A stretch of DNA of 64,000 nt from NCBI RefSeq assembly GCF_004123905.1, contig NZ_MZXW01000019.1, forward strand, positions 62,001 through 126,000, in the 5' to 3' direction. Shown in pieces: positions 29,562 to 38,165 of the stretch (positions are counted from its first letter, which is position 1; each line of letters opens with the position of its first letter). Source of the DNA: Bradyrhizobium betae (GTDB taxonomy: Bacteria; Pseudomonadota; Alphaproteobacteria; Rhizobiales; Xanthobacteraceae). The notes under the pieces were generated by a model, which was not told the origin of the DNA, did not search any database, and saw only the letters and a list, made by a program, of their open reading frames with translations. A program made the translations under genes and the position numbers.

Positions 29562-31280
29562 ATGAGCCGCCTTCTCGTCGCGCTCGCTCTGCTCGCTGCA
29601 ACGCTGTGGTCGGCGCCCGCGTCCGCCCAGGCGCGCAGCCAGCTGGGACCGCTCTGCACTACCGAGACCACACCGGCGGACCAGATGGTCGACGCCTGCA
29701 GCAAGATCATCGCGCTGAAGGTCTTCAAGGGCGCGCAGCTCGCGACTGTGTATTTCTGGCGCGCCGTGGGCGCGAACAAGAAGGGCGACTACGCCAAGGT
29801 CATCGCGGATAGCACCGAGGCGATCCGGCTGCAGCCGAGCCAGGCGGTCTACAATCTCAGAGGATCGGCCTATTACGACAAGGGCGACTACGACATCGCC
29901 ATCGCCGATTTCGACGATGCGCTGAAGCTTGGACCACCCAGCGGCATCATCTTCCACAACCGCGGCAATGCCTGGCGCGGCAAGGGCGACTATACCAAGG
30001 CGATCGCCGACTACGACATGTCGATCAAGGCCGACCCGAGATCGGCATTCTCGTTCCAGAACCGCGGCATCTCGAAGGAGGCGCTCGGCGATTACGACGG
30101 CGCGCTCGCCGACATCAACCAGGCCATCCGGCTCGACCCGACGCTGCCGCAGCCGCTGATCAACCGCACCTCGATCTGGCGCGCCAAGGGCGATCTCGAT
30201 CGCGCCATCGCCGATGGCAGCGAAGCGATCCGGCTCGCCAAAGAGAAGCCGCCGGTCAACATCATGACGCCGCCGAACAGCGTGCTGATCTCGGGCTATA
30301 CCCATCGTGCGCTCGCCTATGAGGCGAAGGGCGACTACGCCCTTGCACGCGAGGATTACAAGGCGACGCTGGCGATCGTGGCGTCGGATGCCGGCAGCAA
30401 GGCGAGCCAGGCGACCGCAAAGGTGCGGCTGTCGCTGGTGACGGATGCAGCCGCGCCGATCCCGCGCGATGCGCCCTCGCCCACAGCGCAGCCGACGACA
30501 ACTCCCGCCCCGCAGCAGACCGGTGCGGCACCCGCGCCTTCACCTGCTCCAGCCGTTCGCGGCACGCGCGTGGCGCTGATCATCGGCAACGGCGCCTATG
30601 CGCATGTGAAGGCGCTGCCCAATCCGCCCAACGATGCGCGCGCGGTCGCGAAGAGCCTGCGCGACATCGGCTTCACCGTGTCGGAGGGCGTCGATCTCGA
30701 CCGCGCGGCGATGCAGAAGATGACGCGCGACTTCTTGCGCGACGCGGCACGGGCGCAGGTGGCCGTGGTCTATTATGCCGGCCATGGCGTGCAGGTCGAC
30801 GGCCGCAACTATCTCATCCCCGTCGACGTCGAGCTCAAGCCGGGCACGGGCATGACGGAAGCGATGATCGACATGGACACGATCATGGCCGGCCTCGACG
30901 ACCAGGTCCGCACCAACATTTTGATCTTTGATGCCTGCCGCAACAATCCAATGGCGCAACAGGTGGCGTCGGCCGGCGCCAGCCGCGCCATCGAAGGCGC
31001 CTCGGGCCTCGCAGCGCCGTCGAGCCTCGGTGCTGGTGCAACGCTCGGGGCCGGCACACTAATCGCCTTCGCCACCGCGCCGGGACAGGTGGCACTCGAC
31101 GGCGAAGGCGCGAACTCGCCGTTCTCCGCCGCCCTCTCCCGTCATCTCGGCACGCCGGGACTGGAAGTGCAGCAGATGCTGACGCGCGTGCGGGCGGAGG
31201 TGGTTTCGAGCACGAAGAACAAGCAGGTGCCGTGGTCGAACTCGTCGCTGCTGGGCGAGGTCTATCTGACGGCGAAGTAA
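29562..31280 (+). CDS. Secreted TPR-repeat caspase-family (C14) protein
   Basis: 572 residues. A signal peptide (MSRLLVALALLAATLWSAPA, ending near ASAQA) precedes about six TPR-like units (repeated KGDY..AIADYD patterns, residues 60-270), a Pro/Thr/Ala-rich linker (about 300-330), then a caspase-like domain starting RVALIIGNGAYAHV. Catalytic His408 lies in YYAGHG and Cys459 in FDACRNNP, so the dyad is complete. Bacterial orthocaspases of this kind cleave after basic residues or act in stress; the periplasmic TPR part would bind a partner. Preceded by a convincing leader region and transcribed alone. Confidence 0.88.
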   Translation: MSRLLVALALLAATLWSAPASAQARSQLGPLCTTETTPADQMVDACSKIIALKVFKGAQLATVYFWRAVGANKKGDYAKVIADSTEAIRLQPSQAVYNLRGSAYYDKGDYDIAIADFDDALKLGPPSGIIFHNRGNAWRGKGDYTKAIADYDMSIKADPRSAFSFQNRGISKEALGDYDGALADINQAIRLDPTLPQPLINRTSIWRAKGDLDRAIADGSEAIRLAKEKPPVNIMTPPNSVLISGYTHRALAYEAKGDYALAREDYKATLAIVASDAGSKASQATAKVRLSLVTDAAAPIPRDAPSPTAQPTTTPAPQQTGAAPAPSPAPAVRGTRVALIIGNGAYAHVKALPNPPNDARAVAKSLRDIGFTVSEGVDLDRAAMQKMTRDFLRDAARAQVAVVYYAGHGVQVDGRNYLIPVDVELKPGTGMTEAMIDMDTIMAGLDDQVRTNILIFDACRNNPMAQQVASAGASRAIEGASGLAAPSSLGAGATLGAGTLIAFATAPGQVALDGEGANSPFSAALSRHLGTPGLEVQQMLTRVRAEVVSSTKNKQVPWSNSSLLGEVYLTAK

Positions 31281-31331
31281 CGGTGGGTGGGGCCGTCACC
31301 GGTCAGGGGGCGCTGCCAGCCACACACTCGG

Positions 31332-31437
31332 CGTCATCGCCCGGCCTTGACCGGGCGATCCAGTACTCCGTGACGGTTATGATTCAGTCGATAGGCCGCG
31401 GCGTACTGGATTCCCCGCCTTCGCGGGGAATGACAGC
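31332..31437. repeat. Dispersed palindromic repeat element
   Basis: Outer parts CGTCATCGCCCGGCC and GGGGAATGACAG are related in inverted orientation, with inner GATCCAGTAC / GTACTGGATTC arms matching perfectly. The same architecture recurs at 57982-58084. It lies between the caspase gene and the convergent MetE-like gene. Confidence 0.75.
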
Positions 31438-31452
31438 AGCCTCGTGGCAAAC

Positions 31453-32571
31453 TTAATTGCCCCACACTTCCTTTGCGATTTCCACAGCGAGGCTCAGCTT
31501 GGCCCACTGCTCTTCCTCGGAGAGGATGTTGCCCTCTTCCGTCGAGGCAAAACCGCACTGCGGCGACAGCGCGAGCTGCTCCAGCGGCGCGAACTTGGCG
31601 GCTTCTTCCAGACGACGCTTGATGTCGTCCTTCTTCTCGAGCTCGCCGAACTTCGAGGTGATCACGCCGACCACGACGACCTTGTTCCCCTTGGGCAGGA
31701 AGCGCAGCGGCTCGAAGCCGCCGGCACGGTCGCTGTCGTATTCGAGGAAATAGCCGTCGTAATTGGTGCCGGCGAGCATGGTCTCGGCCACCGGCTCGTA
31801 GCCGCCCGAAGAAATCCAGGTCGAGCGGAAATTGCCGCGGCAGACATGCGTCGTCACCACCATGTCGGCGGGCTTCTCGGCCAGCGCGTAGTTGATGATG
31901 CGCGCATAGATCTGCTGGAGGCCTTCCGGATTGTCGCCGCGCTCGCGCGCCTTCTGCAATTCGTCCGGCGAGCAGAGATAGGCCCACACGGTATCGTCGA
32001 ACTGGAGGTAGCGGCAGCCGGCGTCATAGAACGCCTTCACGGCCTTGCGGTAGGTCTTGCCGAGGTCTTGATAGAACGCGTCGAGGTCGGGATAGACGTC
32101 CTTGGAGATCGCCTTGCGGCCACCACGGAAGTGCAGCACCGCTGGCGAGGGGATCGTCATCTTGGCGGTGACGTGGGCTTGATCAGCGTTCTTCTTGAGG
32201 AAGCGGAAGTGATCAAGCATCGGGTGATCGTCGGGGAAGTCGAGCTTGCCGATGACGCGCACCGCATCGTGACGGGTCTGCACGCCCGCGAACTGAATGC
32301 CGGTATCGGGGTGGAACAGCTCGCAGCCGGTGAGCTTGGCCAGGAAGTCGAAATGCCACCAGGAGCGGCGGAATTCGCCGTCGGTCGCAAGCTGCAGGCC
32401 GACCGAGGCCTGCTTATGCACGACCTTCTCGATCTCCATGTCCTCGATCTTGCGCAGATCGTCGGCCGAGATCTCGCCCTTCTCCAGCCTGATGCGGGCT
32501 TCCTTGATCTTGGCGGGGCGCAGGAGACTGCCGACCTCGTCGGCGCGGAAGGGGGCTTTGGTTCGCTGCAT
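31453..32571 (-). CDS. MetE-like (YxjG/YxjH-type) cobalamin-independent methyltransferase
   Basis: 372 residues, equivalent to the C-terminal catalytic half of MetE. Zinc ligands are visible as VVTTHVCRGNFR (His and Cys) and LSPQCGFAS (Cys near the end). DEVGSLLRPAKIKEAR at the N-terminus matches short YxjG-type proteins, which use methyl donors other than folylpolyglutamate and are often tied to methionine salvage. Twenty bases separate it from livF upstream, so it is probably the last gene of liv operon 1. That hints the transporter may carry a methylated or sulfur compound, which is inference. Confidence 0.85.
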   Translation of the reverse strand: MQRTKAPFRADEVGSLLRPAKIKEARIRLEKGEISADDLRKIEDMEIEKVVHKQASVGLQLATDGEFRRSWWHFDFLAKLTGCELFHPDTGIQFAGVQTRHDAVRVIGKLDFPDDHPMLDHFRFLKKNADQAHVTAKMTIPSPAVLHFRGGRKAISKDVYPDLDAFYQDLGKTYRKAVKAFYDAGCRYLQFDDTVWAYLCSPDELQKARERGDNPEGLQQIYARIINYALAEKPADMVVTTHVCRGNFRSTWISSGGYEPVAETMLAGTNYDGYFLEYDSDRAGGFEPLRFLPKGNKVVVVGVITSKFGELEKKDDIKRRLEEAAKFAPLEQLALSPQCGFASTEEGNILSEEEQWAKLSLAVEIAKEVWGN

Positions 32572-32590
32572 TTCTTACTCCCGGGATTTT

Positions 32591-33307
32591 CTAGTGGGCC
32601 GCCGCCCCTGCCACCCCGAGATGACGCTCCAGGACCGAGGGGTCGGCCTTCAGGGCGGCGCTCGGGGCGTCGTGGACGATCGTTCCGCGCTCCAATATCA
32701 CAACACGGTCGGCGAGCCCCAGAATCTTTTGCGCGTTCTGCTCGACGATGATCGAGCAGATGCCGCCTGCCCGGGTGATGGCTCCGATCGCCTTCAAGAG
32801 CTCCTCGACGATGATGGGGGCGAGCCCCTCGGTCGGCTCGTCCAGCAGCAGGACCTTTGGGTTGAGGGTCAGCGCACGGCCTATCGCCAGCATCTGCTGC
32901 TCACCGCCGGAGAGCTGGTTGCCAAAATTGCTGCGGCGTTCCTTCAGCCGCGGGAACATCTCGTAGACCTTATCGACGGTCCATGGACCGGGCTGGGCTA
33001 CCGCGGTCATGTTCTCCTCCACCGTGAGCGAGCGGAAGATATTGCGCTCCTGCGGCACCCAGCCGATGCCGGCGCGGGCCCGCTGGTCGGGGCGCAGGCT
33101 CGTGACGTCGGTGCCGGCGAGCGCAACGGTGCCGGAGAAGCGGCGGGTGACGCCGACGATGGAATTGATCAGCGTGGTCTTGCCGGTGCCGTTGCGCCCA
33201 AGCAGCGCCAGCACTTGGCCCTCGGCGAGGGACAGGCTCATCTTCGGCAGCACCACCGCCTCGCCATAGCCGGCGCGCAGGGCGTCGATCGCGAGCAGGT
33301 CAGACAT
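32591..33307 (-). CDS. livF: Branched-chain amino-acid-type ABC transporter ATPase
   Basis: 238 residues. Walker A GRNGTGKTT, signature LSGGEQQMLAIGRAL, Walker B KVLLLDEPTEGLAP, which is the LivF pattern. Short, with the C-terminal LGVAGAAAH tail. The first eight bases overlap the end of livG, giving tight coupling. Energises HAAT-family uptake with LivG at the inner membrane. Confidence 0.93.
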   Translation of the reverse strand: MSDLLAIDALRAGYGEAVVLPKMSLSLAEGQVLALLGRNGTGKTTLINSIVGVTRRFSGTVALAGTDVTSLRPDQRARAGIGWVPQERNIFRSLTVEENMTAVAQPGPWTVDKVYEMFPRLKERRSNFGNQLSGGEQQMLAIGRALTLNPKVLLLDEPTEGLAPIIVEELLKAIGAITRAGGICSIIVEQNAQKILGLADRVVILERGTIVHDAPSAALKADPSVLERHLGVAGAAAH

Positions 33308-34055
33308 TGACCGCCTCCTCGCCGAGATAGACGGCCTTGACCTGCGGATCGCGCGCGACCAGCTCGGGCGGGCCTTCGGTCAACAGCGCGCCGGAGACCA
33401 GCACCGAGATGCGGTCGGCGAAGGAGAAGACGAGATCCATGTCGTGCTCGATCAGCAGCACGGTGACGTCACGCGGGAGGCTGCCTACGACCGCGAGAAT
33501 GTCATGGCGCTCGCTCTCGGGCACGCCGGCGGCGGGCTCGTCGAGCAGCAGCACGCGCGGCTTGGCGGCAATCGCGACCGCGATCTCGAGCAGGCGCTGC
33601 TTGCCGTAAGGCAGCGTCACGGTCTCTTCGTTCATGACGTCGAGCAGATGGAAGCGCGTCAGCAGGTCTGCGATCTCGCCGTTGACGTCGCTGCGCGTCC
33701 CCATCCGCCGCCACCAGTCGCCGCCATGGCCGAGGCGCTCGGAGACGGCAAGGCCGATGGTTTCGAGCGGGGTCAGATCGGGATAGAGCTGGTTGATCTG
33801 GAAGGTGCGGGAGAGACCACGCAGCACGCGCTTGTGCACGGGCAAATCCGTGATGTCCTGGCCTTCGAGCAGGATGCGGCCAGAGTTCGGCTTCAGCACG
33901 CCGGTGAGCTGGTTGATGACCGTGGTCTTGCCGGCGCCGTTCGGGCCGATCAGCGCGTGACGGGCGCCCTGCTCGATCTTCAGCGACAGATCGCGGGTAA
34001 CGCGCAGGCCGCCGAACTGCTTTTCGAGGTTCTGGGTTTCGAGCGCGATGGTCAT
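33300..34055 (-). CDS. livG: Branched-chain amino-acid-type ABC transporter ATPase
   Basis: 251 residues. Starts MTIALETQNLEKQFGGL; Walker A GPNGAGKTT, Walker B RVLLLDEPAAGVPESE, and the LivG-type C-terminal region RISVLVSGALLTEGPPE. The ABC signature is degenerate (VTLPYGKQRLLEIAVAIA), which is normal for LivG. ATG 34055 overlaps the livM stop by four bases, which fixes the start. Confidence 0.92.
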   Translation of the reverse strand: MTIALETQNLEKQFGGLRVTRDLSLKIEQGARHALIGPNGAGKTTVINQLTGVLKPNSGRILLEGQDITDLPVHKRVLRGLSRTFQINQLYPDLTPLETIGLAVSERLGHGGDWWRRMGTRSDVNGEIADLLTRFHLLDVMNEETVTLPYGKQRLLEIAVAIAAKPRVLLLDEPAAGVPESERHDILAVVGSLPRDVTVLLIEHDMDLVFSFADRISVLVSGALLTEGPPELVARDPQVKAVYLGEEAVNV

Positions 34056-35080
34056 GAATCGCTCTCCGGCACGGCGACGACCGCTTTGCGGCCCGCAACC
34101 TGCTTGATGATCAGGTTCGGCACATACAGCACCCAGCGATGCAGGCGCTGGCGGCCGACCAGCACAATCACGACCAGCACGAGGCCGATCCAGAACTGCC
34201 AATATTGCGGGGTGATGGTGGCGAACACTTCCTGGAGCATGCGGAAGATCACCGCGCCGACGAGGCCGCCATAGAGATAACCGGTGCCGCCGATGACCAG
34301 CACCAGCATCAGGTCCGCGGAGCGCTCGAAAGCGAATACGTCGAGCGAGGCGATCGCGGTGGTCTGGGTGAACAGCGCGCCTGCGATGCCGGCATAAAAC
34401 GCCGCGAGCGTGTAGATCGCGATCAGGCGGCGGTTGACGGGAATGCCGATCGCGGCGGCGCGCAGCGGATTGTTCTTGATCGCGCGCAGCGACAGGCCGA
34501 ACGGCGAATGCACGACGCGGCGGGCGAACAGGAACAGCACGAACAGCACGGCCAGCGAATAGAAGAAGCCGGCCTTGCCGAACATGTCGAACGGGATCTC
34601 GCCGAAGATCGGCTGCATCTCGATGCCTTGCAGACCGTCGGTGCCGCCGGTGATGTTGGAGAAACGCTCTGCGAGCGCCTCCAGCAGCAGCGCGATGCCG
34701 AGCGTGACCATCAGCCGGGTCAGGTCGACGCCGCGGATCACCAGGAAGCTGGTAGCAAAGCCGAGCACCATTGCGGCAAGCCCGGCAACGATCAGCGCGA
34801 GCACGGGCTCGTTGATGATGCCGTGCAGCGCAAGCAGCCCCGCGGCATAGGCGCCGACGCCGAAGAAGGCGGCGTGGCCGAGCGAGACGATGCCGGCATA
34901 GCCGAGGATGAGATCGAGCGACATCGCGAACAGCGCCAGCCGCAGGATGTCGGTCATGATCAGATAGCGCGTGGGAAACAAAAAGCCGCAGGCCAGCACG
35001 ATGAGCCAGAAGGCGGCTTCGCCAAAGTGCCAGCGCGCCTTGCGCTGGGCGTGATAACCGACGTCGGAAGAAGCGCTCAT
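34052..35080 (-). CDS. livM: Branched-chain amino-acid-type ABC transporter permease
   Basis: 342 residues, about nine hydrophobic segments. LDLILGYAGIVSLGHAAFFG and the EAA-like SLRAIKNNPLRAAAIGI loop are LivM landmarks. The ATG at 35080 (MSASSDVGYHAQ) was chosen because the region upstream belongs to livH. LivH stops eight bases before it. Transports the HAAT substrate with LivH. Confidence 0.9.
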   Translation of the reverse strand: MSASSDVGYHAQRKARWHFGEAAFWLIVLACGFLFPTRYLIMTDILRLALFAMSLDLILGYAGIVSLGHAAFFGVGAYAAGLLALHGIINEPVLALIVAGLAAMVLGFATSFLVIRGVDLTRLMVTLGIALLLEALAERFSNITGGTDGLQGIEMQPIFGEIPFDMFGKAGFFYSLAVLFVLFLFARRVVHSPFGLSLRAIKNNPLRAAAIGIPVNRRLIAIYTLAAFYAGIAGALFTQTTAIASLDVFAFERSADLMLVLVIGGTGYLYGGLVGAVIFRMLQEVFATITPQYWQFWIGLVLVVIVLVGRQRLHRWVLYVPNLIIKQVAGRKAVVAVPESDS

Positions 35081-35088
35081 CGGCGAAC

Positions 35089-35958
35089 TCAACGCGCGGC
35101 CGTGCGGCCGAACAGGCCGTTCGGGCGCCAGATCAGGATCACGATCATCATGGTGTAGATCACGAAGGGTCCCATCTTCGGCACGTAATATTTGCCGGCG
35201 ACGTCGCCGATGCCGAGCAGGAGCGAGGCCAGGAACGGTCCGGTGATCGAAGACGAGCCGCCGACGGTGACCACGATCAGGAAGTAGATCATGAATTTTA
35301 GCGGGAAATACGGATCGAGGCCGAGGATTTCGGCGCTCAGCGCGCCGCCGAGACCGGCAAGGCCGCAACCAAATGCAAACGTGAAGGCGAACACCTGCGG
35401 CACGTTGATGCCGAGGCCGCTCGCGGCGCGCGGATCGTCAACGGCGGCGCGTAGCCGGCTGCCAAAGCGGGTCTTGGCCAGCACCATCTGGAGACCGATG
35501 GTGAGCAGGCCGCAAATCACGATGATCATCAACCGATAGCGGCCGATGCCGACGCCGAACAGGTCGAACTGCCCCTGGAGCGCGGCAGGCAGGTTGATGA
35601 AGACGCGCGAGGAGCCCTGGATGTAATCGACCGCCGCAACCGACATGAACGTGAGGCCGATGGTGAATAGCACCTGGTCGAGATGGCTGCGCGCATAGAG
35701 ATGTCGGTAGAGCGTGCGTTCGAGCACGATGCCGATCGCGGCCGACGAGACGAAGGCGAGCGGCAGCGCGGCGAAGAACGGCCAGCCCATCCGGTTGACC
35801 AGCACCATGCAGACATAGCCGCCGGCCATGGCGAAAGCGCCATGGGCAAGGTTGACGAAGTTCATCAGGCCGAGCGTGACCGCAAGCCCGCAAGCGAGCA
35901 CGAACAGCAGCATGCCGTAGGCTACGCCATCGAACAGGTTGGTGAGGATTGAGGTCAT
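35089..35958 (-). CDS. livH: Branched-chain amino-acid-type ABC transporter permease
   Basis: 289 residues, about eight membrane segments. LGLMNFVNLAHGAFAMAGGY near the N-terminus and RAAVDDPRAASGLGINV in the cytoplasmic EAA loop are LivH features. Separated from the upstream substrate-binding-protein gene by a 147-base gap that contains a palindromic repeat, the common site for stabilising the binding-protein message above the permeases. Confidence 0.92.
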   Translation of the reverse strand: MTSILTNLFDGVAYGMLLFVLACGLAVTLGLMNFVNLAHGAFAMAGGYVCMVLVNRMGWPFFAALPLAFVSSAAIGIVLERTLYRHLYARSHLDQVLFTIGLTFMSVAAVDYIQGSSRVFINLPAALQGQFDLFGVGIGRYRLMIIVICGLLTIGLQMVLAKTRFGSRLRAAVDDPRAASGLGINVPQVFAFTFAFGCGLAGLGGALSAEILGLDPYFPLKFMIYFLIVVTVGGSSSITGPFLASLLLGIGDVAGKYYVPKMGPFVIYTMMIVILIWRPNGLFGRTAAR

Positions 35959-35983
35959 CGTCTCTGCTTGGAGTTATTCGTCT

Positions 35984-36063
35984 CGTCATGGCCGGGCTTG
36001 TCCCGGCCATCCACGTTCTTGTTCAGGCCCCCGTGGATGCCCGGGACAAGCCCGGGCATGACG
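35984..36063. repeat. Large inverted repeat between binding-protein gene and livH
   Basis: Two 32-base arms (35984-36015 and 36032-36063) are inverse complements with two mismatches and a 16-base loop; the core is GGGCTTGTCCCGG. It would form a very stable hairpin in the operon transcript. Same style as the repeats at 31332 and 57982. Confidence 0.9.
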
Positions 36064-36105
36064 CTGAGAGCGGGATGCGCGCCCGGGACGACGCGCTTTC
36101 GCGCG

Positions 36106-37284
36106 TCACTTCTTGGTCTTGCCGAGATCCTTGACAGCTTCGAAGGTCGCGAACTCGACATTGTAGAGTTCGCCGTCGACCTTCTCGACCTTGCGGATGT
36201 AAATGTTCTGCACGATGTCGCGGGTCTCGGGATCGATCGAGATCGGGCCGCGCGGGCTCTCCCACTTCTGGCCCTTCATCGCTTCGATCAGCTTGTCGCC
36301 ATTGGTGTCGCCACCCGTCTTCTTCAAAGCTTCGTAGATCAGGTGGATTCCGTCATAGCCGCTCACCGCCATGAAGCCCGGACGGTTGCCGTAGGCCTTC
36401 TTGTAGGCCGCGACAAAGTCCTTGTTCATCTGCGAGGGGTGCGCCGCGGAGTAGAGATGCGCGGTGACCGTGCCGAGCACGGCGTCGCCCATGTTGTTGA
36501 GCAGATCGTCGTCGGTGACGTCGCCGGGTCCGATCACCTTGATGCCGGCCTTGTCGAGGCCACGCTCGGCATATTGCTTCATGAAGTTGCCGCCCTGACC
36601 GGCCGGCACGAACACGAAGATCGCGTCGGGCTTGGCATCCTTCATGCGCTGGAGGAACGGCGCGAAATCGGGATTGGCGAGCGGCGTCTTGACCTCTTCG
36701 ACCACCTCGCCGCCGCCGGCGGTGAAATTCTGCTTGAAGAAGTTCAGCGCGTCATTGCCGGGCGCGTAGTCGGAGGTGAGCGTCGCCACCTTCTTGATGC
36801 CGTTCTTCACGGCCCAGTCGGCGATGATGGTCGAGGACTGCGCCAGCGTGAAGCTGGTGCGCACGATATAGGGCGAGCGCTCGGTGATGATGGAGGTGCC
36901 GGCCGCCATCACGACTTCCGGAATCTTGGCCTGCGTCGCGAGCGGCGCAGCAGCGAGGGCTGCCGGCGTCACGCCGAAGCCGGCGATGAAGTTGACCTTG
37001 TCGTTGACGATCAGTTCCTGCGCGGCGGTCTTGGTCTTGTCCGGGATTGCCGCGTCATCCTTGAGGATGATCTCGATCTTCTTGCCGGCGACGGTGTCGC
37101 CCTTCTGCTGCATATACAGCTTGATCGCGTTCTCGATCTGCTTGCCGGTGGAAGCCTGGCCGCCGGTCATCGGCAGGATCAGACCGACCTTGACGCTGTC
37201 CTCGGCCTTGGCCGGAACGACGGCCGCGAGGCCCGCGATGGCGGCCGCTGCTGCGGTGCGTGAAAACTGTTTTCGTTCGAACAT
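36106..37284 (-). CDS. ABC transporter substrate-binding protein (HAAT type)
   Basis: 392 residues. A signal-like N-terminus (FSRTAAAAAIAGLAAVVPAK) precedes the mature domain starting DSVKVGLILPMTGGQAS. Periplasmic type I fold with VIGPGDVTDDDLLNNMGDA and SGYDGIHLIYEALKKTGGDT near the C-terminus. First gene of liv operon 1. This subfamily is annotated for amino acids or aromatic acids; the ligand cannot be read from sequence. Upstream lies a palindromic operator-like site at 37539. Confidence 0.88.
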   Translation of the reverse strand: MFERKQFSRTAAAAAIAGLAAVVPAKAEDSVKVGLILPMTGGQASTGKQIENAIKLYMQQKGDTVAGKKIEIILKDDAAIPDKTKTAAQELIVNDKVNFIAGFGVTPAALAAAPLATQAKIPEVVMAAGTSIITERSPYIVRTSFTLAQSSTIIADWAVKNGIKKVATLTSDYAPGNDALNFFKQNFTAGGGEVVEEVKTPLANPDFAPFLQRMKDAKPDAIFVFVPAGQGGNFMKQYAERGLDKAGIKVIGPGDVTDDDLLNNMGDAVLGTVTAHLYSAAHPSQMNKDFVAAYKKAYGNRPGFMAVSGYDGIHLIYEALKKTGGDTNGDKLIEAMKGQKWESPRGPISIDPETRDIVQNIYIRKVEKVDGELYNVEFATFEAVKDLGKTKK

Positions 37285-37831
37285 CAGATGTCCCTCCCCT
37301 TCATTCCTGACCTCTTGTGCGCCGAACCGAGTGCCCGGTCCTTGCCTTAACCTTAGCTCACGCGTGCGCGATGTCGCGCGTCACATGGCGTCTTTCGCGC
37401 CCTTATTGTCAATCGGACGTTTGGCGACCATTCGGCGCAAGCCGAGCGTTCCGATTGCCGAGGGTGGTGGGGCGGCGTCGTGGTTACATCGGAGTAACCC
37501 GAGCACCTCGATCTTGTCCGCCATCTGCGTCGCCTTCATTTGTACGATTGTACAAATAAAATGGACCTGTCAACGAAAAAGCCCCCGTGACGGCCGAGCC
37601 AGATTGCCGCGAGCAGGTCATGCAGTCTAGGAAAGGCGGCGGCGGGGTGGCTGGAGGATTTCGCCTTTCATTTGCAGAATTTGAACATTGGCGAGCACGG
37701 CACGCGCCATGCCATTTCGGTATTTTTATACCTATCTCGAATAAGCCAATTTTACCTTGTTGAAGGCTATCCTTCCTGGGCGCCGGTGATCCGGCATCCG
37801 ACCTCCTGTTTCGACCCGGCGTGCCCACACC
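37285..37831. other. 547-base intergenic region with regulatory signals
   Basis: No convincing gene: the only ORFs are short and unlike coding sequence. It contains the leader of liv operon 1 on the minus strand, and a TTTGTAC-GATT-GTACAAA palindrome with a TTGACA box at 37539-37572. Downstream (37680-37800) is an AT-richer tract that would carry the promoter of the lipoprotein gene. Confidence 0.7.
37539..37572 (-). promoter_or_regulatory. Operator-like palindrome overlapping a promoter
   Basis: TTTGTAC-GATT-GTACAAA (37539-37556) is a perfect 7+7 inverted repeat. On the minus strand TTGACA (37572-37567) precedes TACAAT inside the palindrome by 15 bases, a slightly short sigma-70-like pair. 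TetR-family operators often look like this and overlap the -10 box. It would control liv operon 1, about 250 bases downstream. No regulator gene is next to it, so the binding protein is unknown. Confidence 0.55.
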
Positions 37832-38116
37832 ATGATGATGCAGATCCGTTCCCTCCTGCTCCTCCTCGCGATTACCGCGGGGCTGTCGGGCTGCGGCACG
37901 GTCAATGAGAAGCTCTCGGCCGGGATGGGCGACTATGTTCCGCAATGGGCCGGCGGCCTGCCGGCGGACGCTCCGCCGCGGCCGGGCACGCCGCAATACG
38001 ATGCCTACATGAAGGAGCGCGAGCGCAAGCGGCTGCTGCCGGCGACCGACCGCGAAAAGGAAGAGCAGGCGCAGAAGGGCGCGACGGGATCGACGTCGGC
38101 CGGCGCGGTGCGCTGA
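37832..38116 (+). CDS. Small lipoprotein
   Basis: 94 residues. MMMQIRSLLLLLAITAGL is a hydrophobic signal, followed by the lipobox LSGC (Cys at about 21). The mature part is Pro-rich (PADAPPRPGTPQYDAYMKE), then a charged helix ERERKRLLPATDREKEEQAQ. Small lipoproteins with a PPRPGTP segment are common in Bradyrhizobium; function unknown. Three ATG codons lie at the start; the first is used. Confidence 0.7.
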   Translation: MMMQIRSLLLLLAITAGLSGCGTVNEKLSAGMGDYVPQWAGGLPADAPPRPGTPQYDAYMKERERKRLLPATDREKEEQAQKGATGSTSAGAVR

Positions 38117-38165
38117 GGAAGCGAATGGCGAATAGGGAGTGGCGCTAATCGCCACTCACCATTTG

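Noticed and set aside
37384..37539. 51-codon minus-strand ORF starting right after the palindrome
   Set aside because: No family resemblance and poor coding character; treated as leader of the liv operon.
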